This document shows positions 47,221 to 59,115 of a stretch of DNA of 64,000 nt, in pieces. Position 1 is the first letter of the stretch, and each line of letters starts with the position of its first letter. The stretch spans positions 21,924,905 through 21,988,904 of the forward strand of contig CM056743.1 of NCBI GenBank assembly GCA_029851415.1. The letters are read 5' to 3'. A program made the position numbers and the translations under genes. The notes under the pieces are model-generated. The model worked only from the letters and a program-made list of their open reading frames with translations. It did not search any database and was not told where the DNA came from. The DNA comes from Eretmocerus hayati (taxonomy: Eukaryota > Arthropoda > Insecta > Hymenoptera > Aphelinidae).

Positions 47221-47826
47221 CGTCTCCTCTGGCTTCTGATCCCCGCAAGGGAGATCTTCGGATCTTGGGAGAGTGACGACTCCCCGGCCCCAGTCCTCCG
47301 GCAATGGAGATCTTAGGATCTCGGGAGCACACGACAACTCCCCCCCCCCCCCCCCACAGTCTTCAGCCCCAGCATCCACGTGTGTGCTTTACCACCTCGT
47401 CCGCCTCAGTGCGTATGAGTCCTGCGTGGCATCTTGGACCACTTCAGGGCTCCCGCTTCTTCGCAAGCCCCCTGTACCTTTCATCTTTTCTCTACTGTCT
47501 ATTTCTTCCTTCCTTCTTCTGGGACTATAACCATCGGATTGGCGCCCTCCGGGGAGGGGTTCTAGTCGGTAGGCTAGATTTGGCGTCTAACTATGGCGAA
47601 ACCGGTATCCTTCCCCTTCATCGTATGTTATTAAAGAGTCCGAACTATTTTCTTTTCTCATCTATTTCTCATTCATTTGATCACGGTATGAGGCGGGAGC
47701 AATCCACACAACTTAGCCCCTCCATATGCATCAAGTTTACAGGCGATATCAACATCGCCGATTCGCACCAGTGTGCGCACGAGATACACAAGTGAGTACC
47801 ACAGGATCCCTCTCATTCCTTTACTT
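47221..47826. other. GC-rich retroposon-like block
   Basis: Two tandem copies of a ~65-bp phrase (gatcttcggatcttgggag and gatcttaggatctcgggag, near 47252 and 47307) are followed by a C15 run (47341-47355) and a block rich in ggcgccctccggggagggg. It leads into the AGAAT microsatellite. It looks like part of a retroposon, but no coding motif confirms it. Confidence 0.3.
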
Positions 47827-47945
47827 CGATAGAATAGGATAGAATAGAATAGAATACAATAGAGTATAATAGAATAGAATAGGATAGAATGAAATAAAAT
47901 AGAATAGAAAAACATTTTATTTGCCAATAGGCAAAAAACAATCAA
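47827..47945 (-). mobile_element. 3' end of a LINE-like retroposon with (ATTCT)n tail
   Basis: Read on the minus strand, ttttttgcctattggcaaataaaat is followed by an ATTCT-type microsatellite (47829-47908). A very similar terminus, ttttgcctttgggcgaataaag plus an (ATTC)n tail, occurs at 62488-62545. Two independent loci with the same end followed by different short tail repeats is typical of non-LTR retrotransposons that prime on target DNA. Confidence 0.5.
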
Positions 47946-48750
47946 TCCACTAGATATATACGATACATATATATCTGGTTAAAATTTCATTTCTATCAAG
48001 GAGTATCGCAGTAGTGACTAGTCATTTATAAGAATAGATAACAATCATAATATTCAAAATGAGCGAAAATGGAAAATTCGATACCAACTGACTTGCTGCT
48101 GTCAGTTTTCCTCCGTAAATCTTTCTTCTGTAGAATATCGTCAAAATAGACAAATCATCATCAAAACAGACTCAGACATCCAATGACCAACAAAAATGAT
48201 GCTGCGCTGAAAATAATAATTTCTTGTACACCACCATTGAGTGTCAAGAAGAACAACTCTTTCCCTTCAAGAAAGCCAAAGTATGACTTACGACCCAATG
48301 TATGTTACTGAACTGAGGAAAGTATTGCAACGTAAATTCAAATTCAATTGAGACCACAATATTCTATTGTCATATACATTCCGATTTCGAGAACTTTCAT
48401 ATGAAATGCACGTCATTCTGGATGATCGGTGAGTCTAATGAAATCTCGGCTGGAGAATATCTTCGTGTACCCGTTCTCTTTCAAACGTAAAGAAAGCCAC
48501 ATATTTCTATCCCAATGTTACGTCCTTTTTATATGATAATGGGATTATGTGGTTCGAGCCAAACTCTCGTTTAGTGCTCGGGTCCGTGCTAGTGACACAA
48601 TTCGCACAATTACACAGGGAATTCTCTTGGGAAATACCTTCCAGATTATGGGCCGAGATAACTACAACTCAATCATAAAATATGCTTCTGAGAGGTGGTA
48701 CGAGAATTATCTCGAAAACAGCCTTAGGACAAACGTTGGAAATTAATGAA
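47946..48750. other. Non-coding stretch, nothing recognised
   Basis: AT-rich. It may include the body of the LINE-like remnant to its left (minus strand), but no reverse-transcriptase motif is seen. Confidence 0.3.
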
Positions 48751-49250
48751 AAATCACTAAGTGGGATATGAAAAACCCGTTATCTGAATTGACCTCGAAA
48801 ACTGGAAGTAATCAATATATCTACATGTTAGATGAAAAACACCTCAAGAACGGTTTTAGAGCAAAAAGTGAAAAATTGTCGAAAATTTTCTGAGTGTTGT
48901 ATGAAAAGAACTTAGAAAAATTTTCGGTCGGGGTCGAAAAATTTCTAAGTGTTGGATGGAAAATACTTAGTACTGTTTTTGGTCAAAAATCGAAACTGAT
49001 CAATATCTCCACGTTTTGGGTGACGAATACCTCAAAAACGGTTTCAGAGCAAAAAGTGAAAAATTGTCGAAAATTTTCTAAGTGCTGTATGAAAAAAACT
49101 CAGAAAAATTTTGGGATTGAGGCTGAAAAATTTCTAAGTGTTGCGCGAAAAATAATTAGTACTGTTTTGGGTCAAAAGTCGAAAATGATCAATATCCCTA
49201 CGTTTGGGTGAAAAATACCTCAAAAACAATTTCAGAATAAAAATGAAAAT
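48750..49250. repeat. ~188-bp tandem repeat, about 2.5 copies
   Basis: The phrase atcaatat-ctccacgtttt recurs at 48811, 48999 and 49188, and aaaaagtgaaaaattgtcgaaaattttct recurs at the same spacing. Identity is high enough to follow by eye over the full unit. The 105-codon ORF at 48894 is a by-product of the repeat. Confidence 0.8.
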
Positions 49251-49259
49251 TGTCAAAAA

Positions 49260-49440
49260 AAAAAAATTTTTTTCAAGTCCCGTAAAATCAGACTCGAAAA
49301 ATTTCAGAGTTCAAAAGTGACGAAATTTTTACAAGTCCCGAAAAATCAGACTCGAAAAATTTCAGAGTACAAAAGTGACGAAATTTTTACAAGTCCTGAA
49401 AGATCAGACTCGAAAAACTTTCAGAGTTCAAAAGTGTTAA
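49260..49440. repeat. ~59-bp tandem repeat, three copies
   Basis: The unit acaagtcccgaaaaatcaga-ctcgaaaaatttcagag-ttcaaaagtgacgaaattttt occurs three times with few differences, directly after the 188-bp array. Confidence 0.8.
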
Positions 49441-51240
49441 TTTTCCAAAGATCAAGTAACAAACTCAACCAAAGAAAGAAGGGTCAAAAACTCTGAACTA
49501 TAGAAAACTCAAGAAAATACAAAAACTCTTACTTTTATTCGGCAAAAGCGGCTTACAGAATCTCAAAGTTCGACAGCTGTCAATCACTCTGATGTGCCGG
49601 GTGTTCCGAGAAAAGCGGACCACCTAACTGGTTTCTTGGTACTCGAGCGGCCCTTTTTAAAGGGTGGTGATGCGGCAAAAAACTGCGGCGGCGCTGCTGT
49701 GACGTGGGTGGCGGGGATGAAGCTGTTGTTTGTTGGTGTAAAGGGCGTGGCGAGCTTCTTTGCGGGGGTGTTTTAGGTGCGCGCGCCGGTGCTGATGCTG
49801 GGGGCCTGATGCACTGCGTGGGAGGCCAAGGAGAGAGAAACAGGGCAAGGAGAGGACGAGCGAGAGAAAATGCGGCCCTGATGAAGGGCCTGATGCTCGC
49901 CTCTAGGTGCACTCACGCCGAGTCGTGTGTCTTTTTGCACGTCACCGCACTGCAGTGGTTGAATCGTAAACGGCAATCTGATGGTGTTTGATACACCACA
50001 TACACTACACACACAAAAGTTGATTAAAATTGCCACAAAAGAAAACAACGGTTGAGTTGAGCCTCCCTCGTAGACGGCTATTGCAGATCAGCCGCGGCCT
50101 AATATATGTTAGTTGTTGCTGCAATCCTCTCAACTTTCGTGATATTGCCGTTGTTGTTTCGCGTAAAAATTGATGTCATGCAATTGAAAGCGGTGTTGCG
50201 GCTACAACAACAACCGTCCACGAAGTTCTTTACAACAGCCACAGTACACACGCACAAACAGTTTTGGGCATAAGAAGTTGTTGCTGGATAGTATGCCAAA
50301 GTCACCCAGGGGATGTGATGTTGCCACTGTTCGCTTCTCTGCAACAACGCGGCCGTGGTTGGTGATATTGGTGGCGTGCCCAAAGTGCGATTTAGCACGG
50401 TTTGCTCCTATACACACGCACTACAAACAAACGTGGTTGTTGCTGCGGATCTGGAGCCTTTGTTGTTGTTTCGCTGTAGTTGAGCTGTTGCGGTGTTGTT
50501 TTGCTGTTGTTGTTTGTGAGAGCTGTGCTGTTGGCCGGTAACAGTGGCGTAAACAATAATTGCACAGCGACGTCAAAAATTAGACACAGTAGAGCATGAT
50601 CACATACTGGTTTGACCACCGCTCTGGAGCAACACGAACAACACGCAGAAACACTATTTAGGCAGTTCAATTGAGGGTGTGTATGGAAAAAGCAGTCAGT
50701 AACCACAAACAAAAGGCTAGCGCCTTGTTACACACACAATTTTCTTGATTAGAACACTCTGTTTGTCCTTAAACCACGCCACCACTGCTTATTGTTACCA
50801 CCCTTTGCCAAGGGTCACCAATAATTCACCACCAGAGTTTAATTTGTTGACAAATGCTGCTCCACAAATAATATTTGAGTAGACGCGCACGCGAGAGACT
50901 TGCTGGCTGTAGGCAGCAGCGGTAATGGCGGAGGCGTCTTTGCACGGCGGCGACGCGGGAGGAAGAAGAAGAATACTCTCTCTCTTTCCCTCTGTGCCCA
51001 CGCCATGGTCAGAGACCGTCTCGAAGACGCGCGCCAGATTTGAATCCGCTCGACTTAGTGATTTGACGGCTATCGTCCTTTGTACATATAACTTTGGTAA
51101 GTTGTACATATATATATATTAATCTAGGTTTAATTTTGATCTAATCCTATTAGTTTTTATAAAAAGAAAGGGAAGGTAAAAATAAGAGAGAAAAAAAATC
51201 AAAAATAATGACGGCCGTCACACCAAGTATTTAGCCCTAC
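49441..51240. other. GC-richer block with CAA/TTG-rich low-complexity sequence
   Basis: The block 49600-51080 is clearly richer in GC and in gttgttgct/caacaac motifs than the surroundings, with overlapping ORFs on both strands. No domain is recognised. Possibilities are the non-coding part of an unrecognised retroelement or an unmasked promoter/5' UTR region. At 51186-51240 the sequence aatgacggccgtcacacc contains a short palindrome. Confidence 0.3.
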
Positions 51241-53104
51241 ACAAGCTAGGTGATAGCTCTCATTTCACGTGTGCGTATTCAATATCGGCTAGATCCTTGG
51301 AAAAAGTACTCGTTCTGGAAAAATGACCTGCATTTGCAAGCATGAATACTAGAGCAATAACTGTGTGTGAGTTCCTAAGAATGGCATCTCGCAGCTGGGC
51401 GTGATATATCACATATAACACATACATATCTTCAAGCATTGAAACATTGCACCGAAGTGAATTTTGATGAGGACATCCCGAGCACACTTTGGATCAACTA
51501 AATCTCTACTATGGTGAATTTGGGTATGAATGTGCAAATCTTCCATGCCGTGATGGCATCTGTAGAAATAACCATAGGGCAAACCTGCAACTGATGTGAT
51601 GAAAATCGGCGCCAACTTATCCATACCCCGAGCCCATCCACGATAGCACTCGGGACAAAATCTTTCCGGGGTTCCAGCATCATTCCGTGATGGTACAAAC
51701 CTTGCAATATTGTACATTGACCACTTTAGGCTTCATCGTTATTATTCGTAATAAGCATAAGCTGTTCCTTCAATACTCGATAATCTACATTTGTCGCAGT
51801 ATAAATGAGCAAAGTTTTGGTCTATTCTGGAGGAATACACTAAGGAATCTCTAAGGACTATGTAGCTATTGAGATCCAGGCGAGTCATTTGTCTGTACAA
51901 GTCAACAGCATGGTAAGATGGAACTGCAGGGGTGGTCGAGCTCAAGCGTCTATCCAGATACAGCTGTCATAGCAGAGCAGTTGAATCACTTTCCAAAGGA
52001 ACTTTCCAAACGATCTGGGACAAACAATCAATAATGACCCGATTGGAAGGCGGATAGACGCATGAAGATGTCGTAAGGAATATTCTGATAATGAGAGATG
52101 ATTTGAGAAGAGAATGAGACGTTGATTTGAGAATGCTGAGTTCGGCTTCAATTCAGTAGTCTTGGACAAACTCAACTAGATTGTTTAATTTCAATTCGGG
52201 AATATAAACATTTGCTCTTGAGCTCTGTCATGGAATTAGTTACAGAATGAGAATGGATGGTGACATGCTCACAAAACCAATGGACAACAGAGCCCTACTA
52301 AATGTGACATGATGTTGGCTTGTAGTTCAATACAAGATCACCAGTATGGCTGACATGAGATTAGAAATAACTTGTTATTAAGTGTGACTGAATGTTCTCT
52401 TTCCATCTCAAATTTCACAGCATTTACCATACCAGTACTTGAACACAAATAGAAGAGTATAATATCTTGGAATCAGCCAGAGAATATTTTTCGGAGGTTG
52501 TAGTGTTCTTGAAAGATTAAACATTATATTAAAAATTTGTTGATCTAAATGCTTTCAAGATTGAGTCAAGGGTGACTGTTATAATACTGCGATGCTGAAG
52601 GATAAGGGTCAAAATATGTTTCTTATAAGTCATTAAATGAAAATACCCAGCAAAAGAATGAACAACCATCTTGGTTGATCTCAGCGGCTTGAATCATTCG
52701 TACTAACAGATGTTTATGTTGTAATTCTTATTTTTGGTTTGAATCATGAATCGCAGACTGCTGGGTAGCATATGTGATAGGAGACGTCACAGTCACATGA
52801 GCAAACCCTGTTCTTCATTGATATACTTCAACAATCTTCCTCACTCGGGCTATGGTGATGAAGATTCTAAATTTGATGAAGTTATCTAATGAGGATAGTG
52901 CTAAAATGCACTCATCTTACTCAGTTGAATTGTATCTTAAGAGAACTTTATGATTATATACTATTTGATCTTTAAAATCCAATTAAAAATTTCAATAAAA
53001 TCCACTTTTTCTCAAAATAATCTAAGAGAAATTGTTAATTATTTTGCCATACTAATTCAGTAGATTGGTGGGTAGTACTTCAAATCTTACACAAAATTAC
53101 ACAA
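51241..53104. other. Probable decayed minus-strand coding sequence, otherwise non-coding
   Basis: On the minus strand from 51945 to 51409 two successive ORFs carry Cys pairs (L-Y-C-D-K-C-R and R-F-C-P-E-C-Y) within a Leu-rich context, possibly an old transposon protein. No family is recognised. The rest (52200-53104) is AT-rich and empty. Confidence 0.3.
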
Positions 53105-53251
53105 ATGCAGCCGCCATGCCACTCGAGCGATCTGGCAGACGGGCTCAGTGCCGGCGATCTTGATGTGGTGGCTGACTCAGTTACGGTGGCTCCTGCGGCT
53201 CAACAACAGCACCCTCGGCGTTATTCCTTTCATCGAGATCCCTATAAATAT
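53105..53251 (+). CDS. Candidate coding exon with start codon, product unknown
   Basis: ATG at 53105 opens 49 codons (MQPPCHSSDLADGLSAGDLD at the N-terminus, QQQHPRRYSFHRDPYKY at the end) that stop exactly at a plausible donor (AAATAT|GTAAAG). The segment is GC-rich and uses varied codons in a strongly AT-rich setting, which argues for real coding. No downstream partner exon was identified, and a large transposon begins about 380 bp on. It could be the first exon of a host gene whose rest lies beyond the window. Confidence 0.45.
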
Positions 53252-53289
53252 GTAAAGAAGGGCCACTTAATTCTTTAAAGATATGCATA

Positions 53290-53315
53290 CGTGTGTGTGT
53301 GTGTGTGTGTGTGTG
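53290..53315. repeat. (GT)n microsatellite
   Basis: About twelve GT dinucleotides in a row directly after the candidate exon. Confidence 0.9.
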
Positions 53316-53819
53316 AAGCCACCAGTGTTTTTCATAATAAAGAAGGATTGGTAAAATTATATTCTCAAAAAAAAAAAAACTTTAATCAAATTTGCGATCT
53401 AAGAGAAATTTTACGGAAAGAGAAAATCTGGACGATTCTTATCCTATTTATCTCAACATTCGTATCAATAATTCTTTTATAGCCAGTAGAGCCGCTATCC
53501 TCTCCGCTCGCGCCGGGTTCGCGGGTCCAGTGTCCTACTACATACTGTTGTGAGAATTTTCAGCCATTATTCTCACTTCTGAAGCCCCGTAGAGCTGTTA
53601 CAGTGCGTTAAAATGCATTTTTGCATGCACAAGAAATTTGACATGTTAGATGTTGGTTGCGCCACCTACTGGACTTTCCACGAAACAATTACTATGCCAT
53701 CAGCTGTTCGGTTCGAACGTGTTTACTCCGGTCCCGCGATCAACAGTATGCAGACCTTCGTTTTTGCTGGTTGAAATAAGTAGATTGATCAGCTTATAAT
53801 CTAGTAAATGTCATAATTG

Positions 53820-54125
53820 GTAGGTGTGAGTGATGTACTCAAGTATGCGGGTGATGGTGTACGAAAATTTGTTGAAAGCGAAGCCGTGGCTAACGACAAT
53901 CATATTATGTACATGGGCATCACTCTAGAATCGTTCACTTGAATCGGTCTGCTGTTCTTGTGTGTCAAATCTTCAGATTTATTCGGTGCCCCTCATGAGC
54001 TTTTTTGAACACAATGAAAGATAAAGAAGGCTGTAAAAATCTCGTGTGCAAATGCTCTTGCATTGCTGGATCTCCTACTTGCAAGCATATCATAGGATCA
54101 CTGACAGATCTAGTGAGGTAAGGAT
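53820..54125 (+). pseudogene. SWIM zinc-finger segment of a SWIM/YqaJ transposon protein (broken)
   Basis: The plus-strand phrases D-V-L-K-Y-A-G-D-G-V-R-K-F-V-E-S-E-A, then C-V-K-S-S-D-L-F-G-A-P-H-E-L, then C-K-C-S-C-I-A-G-S-P-T-C-K-H-I-I appear in this order but in different frames and with stops. The last is a SWIM motif (CxC...CxH). In arthropod proteins of this type, a SWIM finger precedes a YqaJ-like nuclease domain, and such a domain follows at 54681. The frame breaks mean this part is no longer translated as one protein, unless small introns (a donor-like gaggtaagg at 54116) account for some of them. Confidence 0.55.
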
Positions 54126-54680
54126 AGGACTATAATTGAGTGTTAAATTTTTTGGTTATACTTGTACATCAGCTAAACTAATAAAAATTTTCAGAAATGG
54201 AAAAAAAAACGATTGAAAATGCAACTTGTACTGATGTTAAGCTCAAGTCGGGTAAAAGCTATGTACTCTTATGTACCCATGAAAAAACATTGCCATGACA
54301 AACAAAAAGATTGTAGTAAAGTGCGACAAATGATAACAATTGGTATTAAGGAATTTGCATTCAACTTGATGGTGATTGGTAAGTGTCGTTAAATGGATTG
54401 ACTTTAGATCTCTCAAGGAGCGATACTATGATCTTATGTTTTGCCTTTAGATCATCCTGACTCTCTGCTGTCAGTATCGTTGAATGGGATTCAGAAGAGA
54501 GCAGATGTTGTCTTACCCCTCGAGGATCCAGTAGATAAGTTTCTCACTGCTTAGCAAGTCAGATCCATTCTTAGTGTATACATCTGCCGAGAGATCAGAG
54601 TGGATACTGTCTTGTGTATAGATGAGAATGATGGAGTTAAGACACCCATAACCTTCAGCAGCCTTTAGAAAGATTGGTTT

Positions 54681-55403
54681 TTGAATAACGTAGCAGTCAC
54701 TCTAGAGTCTGCTGTTGACCTGTGCATGAATACTAAAACTCAAAGTGGTAGGCTCTGGAAGAGTCACAGGCCAAAGAGATTCACAGGCACTACTGCTTAC
54801 AAGTACATCACCCCATTGCGTTACCCTGACAGGATAGTTGATTGGAACACTCAAATTGCCAATCATTTAGAGGATAATTCCAAAGCCAACGCTAATACAA
54901 ACCATGGCATCAGGATGGAGCCCATAGCAAGGACTAAGTATTCAGAGCTGACTGGTTTTACAGTGACTCGAACAGGTTCTTTTGTGAACTCAAATATTCC
55001 ATGGCTGCTAGTCAGTCTTGATGGCATTGTGATTGGTAGCCACACGGTGAAAATGAAATGTCCTGTTGATGGCAAGAAAAAAACTATTGAAGAAATCATG
55101 GGTACTCTGAAGTATGTTGGAACATCCGGTCCTGGTATGTATTCTTTGAAAAAGAAGCATACATATTTTTGCCAAGTACAGTTGGGCATGTTTCTGTCCA
55201 ACTTAAAATTGTGTGATTTTGTTGTTTATTCATCTCATGGAAATTCTTGTGGAATTATTAGAGTTCCTTATGATAGAAATGATATGAGAGAATATTTAAA
55301 ATCATCACAGTGTGTATATTTCTGCCACATGCTCAAAATGCTTGTCGCAGCTGATACTGACTCCGATGTACACACTGGTATTATTCACCTAGGGAAGCCT
55401 TGA
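54681..55403 (+). CDS. YqaJ-like (lambda-exonuclease fold) nuclease domain protein
   Basis: An open frame of 240 codons with the YqaJ/viral-recombinase pattern: L-W-K-S-H-R-P-K-R-F-T-G-T near the start; G-I-R-M-E-P-I-A-R-T-K-Y (conserved Glu); T-G-F-T-V-T-R-T-G-S-F; P-W-L-L-V-S-L-D-G (conserved Asp); V-K-M-K-C-P; then Y-F-C-Q-V-Q-L-G-M and D-F-V-V-Y-S. The usual E-x-K-C-P catalytic step reads K-M-K-C-P here, so the metal-binding Glu is apparently lost. The fold is that of 5'-3' exonucleases of recombination systems. In animals such genes often travel with transposons, which fits the flanking inverted ends. The upstream SWIM part is separated by stops, so this may be only the intact remainder of a pseudogene. 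Confidence 0.7.
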   Translation: MNNVAVTLESAVDLCMNTKTQSGRLWKSHRPKRFTGTTAYKYITPLRYPDRIVDWNTQIANHLEDNSKANANTNHGIRMEPIARTKYSELTGFTVTRTGSFVNSNIPWLLVSLDGIVIGSHTVKMKCPVDGKKKTIEEIMGTLKYVGTSGPGMYSLKKKHTYFCQVQLGMFLSNLKLCDFVVYSSHGNSCGIIRVPYDRNDMREYLKSSQCVYFCHMLKMLVAADTDSDVHTGIIHLGKP

Positions 55404-57038
55404 CTGATGTGACTAACGAATGACTGAAATTGTAGCATATATTCTATCTCAATCTAATATCTGTAGATCCAGTGGAAATTTTCTGTTAATTATTCGCTTT
55501 TATTGAACTCGACCGCGGCCGCGCCACCGAATTCTTCGTGTGAGTGTGTCACTGACGTGGAATTGCGTGGTATCCCGTGTATTCGTGTGGGTTTCCGAGC
55601 TCTGCGCGATTCAATATTTGTGTAAATGCAAATAGGTTTGTGCGCAGCGTCGGACCTCTCTCTCTCTTTCTCATTGCATTATCATGTAGAGGTTTATTAT
55701 TCGCGCGATCAGCAAGGGCAAGAGCCTCGCTTTAGAATATCACAGCAGCCGACGCAACTCGTCGATTCTTCGCAAACCTTACAAATTTCACTTTTTCTAG
55801 TTTTGATTAATCAAAACATAATGATTATCAACAAATAGAAATGAGATGCCTATCCAATAACAAGTATAACAACTGCCTGTAGGACCCATATAACCTCCTC
55901 GAAGTGCTGCCACTGCCACGCGATGCTGTCCTGTCAAGCCTAAACTACTGCTGGCTGTGTTGCTGCTTTTTATTTAGTGCTGTTATTGTGATGATTTGAT
56001 GTTTCTCAGTTTTCAGCAGTTTTCAGAGTGCGGTCGATCTCGCCTAGCTATTGAATTCTTACAAGTTTTCTGCATGCGGCCTTGCTATACCATGGTCTTA
56101 TCAAAAGTTTCTCTCCACCACGTGTGACCAATAAGGTTGTGATTAGTGTTAGCAGATAAAAAATAATAGGTACCTCTAAGAGTTGAATGGTTTCATCTTT
56201 TTGCAAGCTCAGAGAGGAAGTTGAGGCCTCAGTGTGCAATCAAGTGTTGTGGTGTATGTACAGTAAGCGCGCTGAGCCAAAGTCCTGGTCTTCAAATCAT
56301 GAAGCACAATCAAGGTGATGAATGATATTTCATGAGACACTGTGTGCTTCTTGATTTGTCATTGAATTCAGACTTTCTCCTCACTCTTAGTATCGTATGC
56401 TTCAAGAATCTTCAGATGAATGACGGAATGGACTACATTCAAAAGTAAAATAGTCACAGTGGCTCTACGCGTTATGAACTTGTTTATTTGAACCATTGAG
56501 GATGATTCCTGTCACTTCTTGATGCATCACAGAGATTCAACAGTCTCTTTCGGTTGAATTTTCATGGGCCCAGCCGTTAAAGTGTAGCATACCATGTCAT
56601 ATTGGGCTCGAGACTCATTCCATTTCTAATAAATTTCACTCTACTGAATTAGGAATATGATCATCCATGTTCGAGCTTTGGCATGTGATGTATCATATGA
56701 TCTTAACGGATGGAGATGTCCTGATGATAAATTAATATATCGTTGGATGTCTTCATATTCTAGTAATAAGGGTAACACAGCCTCTTAAATGTGATTTGAC
56801 TGTAGCTTGTGAATTAATTCAGCATTATCGGTATGCTCAACATGAGATGAGAAATTATTTCTGGTAAACCATAGCTGACTCATTTATTCCACTTTTTATC
56901 AATTTGCACTCTGAAGTGCTTAAGAAAAAATGAATACCCAAGGAATCTTAAGAATAATATCTCAACATTCTGGCTGATATTAATATCCTTCATTCATGTT
57001 CTACATTCCAAGCGATTAGAATAAAACTAAAATTGAGA
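55404..57038. other. Interior of the large element, nothing recognised
   Basis: No supported gene. A short GC-rich patch (gaccgcggccgcgccaccg, 55509-55528) and a 70-codon ORF at 55626 have no recognised meaning. Confidence 0.3.
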
Positions 57039-57457
57039 AAATAAAATAATTTTAAAAAACATTTTAAAAATTCGCTTTTATGTGAACCGTTAAGCATAAT
57101 TGCATGTCAAAATTTGAAGAAAATGAAAACAGTTATCTATGTTTCTGTCATAAACAAAGAGTAAGTCAGTCGACGTCCAGCTTCACGAATTCCATAATTT
57201 CAAGATATCAAAATGGTAAAAGCGTGGGTTGTAAACTTGACACATCAAGAGTAGTTTTCACCAATCAACCCACGTTTTTACCATTTTGATATCTTGAAAT
57301 TATGGAATTCGTGAAGCTGGACGTCAACTGACTTACTCTTTGTTTATGACAGAAACATAGATAACTGTTTTCATTTTCTTCAAATTTTGACATGCAATTA
57401 TGCTTAACGGTTCACATAAAAGCGAATTTTTAAAATGTTTTTTTAAATTATTTTATT
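57039..57457. mobile_element. Near-perfect 193-bp-arm hairpin (palindromic MITE)
   Basis: The left arm 57039-57231 (ends gtaaaagcgtgggttg) and right arm 57266-57457 (starts caacccacgtttttac) are complementary with only a few mismatches, around a 34-base loop. Arms begin aaataaaataat and end attattttatt. Very high arm identity means a recent origin or ongoing correction. It could be a snap-back MITE. If transcribed it would form a long double-stranded RNA. No coding content. Confidence 0.85.
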
Positions 57458-58380
57458 GACAATCTAAGATCAATAACTCCTGTGCATAACTATTTTAATA
57501 AGCACTGCAGATATTTGTGAGATATAATAATTCATCAAATTTATGTAACTCAAGGTATGTGTTCTTTGAGGTTAAAGAAGACAGTAATTATTCTGTACTG
57601 GATGTTGATACTCGCTGATCAATACTTACTGAAGAAGTATGTACCTGCTTCATTTTGGAGGAACCTCCAAGCGAATGTGCATTGTGAAATTTTTACCAAA
57701 AATGGAAATAAAATATGAGATTATGATTGGAAAAAATCTCTTTTATTCACATTGATAAGTAATTTTTCATCCACATATCTGTTTTTCATGCACCTGAAAA
57801 TTGATTGAGTATATCCATTATTCAAATAGAATACTATTGGAATCAAAACTTGTCATTGTCTAGCAACGGATTTTCTAAATTAACCAGTGCAGTGACTATT
57901 GCTTTCTCTAAAGAGAAAGCTTTGTTTTCGGCACAGCAAATTTTTGATCAATTTTTCCATTAAACTCAATATTTTCTTCAACAAAATTCCTCCTATCACA
58001 AAAATGCTTCAACCATCTTGTTCCTCTCGCCAAAATCTAACGATTGTAAGTGGCACTTTCTCTCCTAAAAACCTTCAAAACCTCCCAGGGACTCATCACT
58101 CCGTCCCTTTGCATGTGTCTGTGTGTGTAAGTGTGTGAGTAGGTTGTTTTTTTTTGCGCCACGCTTTCTCTCCTACACTCCACTCGATCGATTTTCGCCT
58201 CTCTACAAGTTGTAGAGAATCATTCAGAGATGAGACCAGTGATTTGGCTGCTCTCTTCTCCCAATTGACTTTGATTCAGACGTGTTTTGAGGTAAATTGG
58301 CTAAAATTGTCTGCTTTTATAGTGAAATATCTCTTTCTAACTTGATCTTACGGCAATTTGGGTTACCTAGGCTATGGTTT
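57458..58380. other. Non-coding stretch
   Basis: AT-rich with small unsupported ORFs. Confidence 0.3.
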
Positions 58381-59115
58381 TTTTGGCTTGATCCATCGAT
58401 TGGTTAATACCGAAATTCCATTCAATCTCCACAAACCTTAATTTTTAGGAAAAAACGAAGATTTTCGAGAAACACTTCATTTTGAGCATATTGAAACCAA
58501 ATGTATCAAAATTCCGTCTCGACCAAATTACAGACACTGCTAAAAAAACCTCAGTTTAGATAGGTGATACTTTTTCGTCATCCTAAATCGATTGGTTGAT
58601 ACCGAATTTTTTCAAAATTCGTTTCGGTACAGTCAAAATCAAATTTATTCTCGAAAAATCCAAATTTTCCGAAAATATTCCATTTCTATCATCTTTACGA
58701 CAACTATATCAAAATTTCGTCTTAACCAGACGATATACCTTGCACATAAAACACAAGTGTAGGTCATCTGAATTCCCCTAGAAGGGAATCTTATAAAAAT
58801 AGCTCAGAATATGAGAAAGAAATTTGATCCAAAATTAATTTTTTGCTCGTATTTCTCTCTACAACTAATCTATTTACCTTTTAATGAACTAGAGAGATAC
58901 TTTTCCAGCATCCCACATCAATTGGTTGAAACTAAATTTGATTCAACTACGTTTAAGTCTGATTCAAATCCAATTTTCACTTCAAGAATAGAAATTTCCT
59001 CCAAGAACTCCATTTTCATCATCTACCTATAAACCAGCGTATCAAAACCCCGCCTCAACCAAACGATTGTTTTCACTTGTAAAACTAGAGTTTAGATCAT
59101 CTCAATCACCCTAAA
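58381..59115. repeat. Degenerate ~200-bp repeat, three copies
   Basis: The block atcgattggttgataccgaa recurs at about 58396, 58587 and 58918. It is followed each time by cattt(c/t)atcat-like and tatcaaaa-ttccgtct-accaa phrases and by a (t)tagatcatct/gataggtgat ending. The third copy is displaced by an extra ~140 bp. Similarity is low but the order of phrases is kept. Confidence 0.55.

Noticed and set aside
47829..47908. AGAAT-type repeat as possible telomeric DNA
   Set aside because: It is not TTAGG or another known insect telomere unit, is short and interrupted, and follows a LINE-type 3' end.
48894..49211. 105-codon ORF
   Set aside because: It is created by the 188-bp tandem repeat; its protein is simply repetitive.
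49580..49912. Ala/Pro/Ser-rich minus ORF of 110 codons
   Set aside because: Low-complexity translation of a GC-rich block with competing plus-strand ORFs; no domain.
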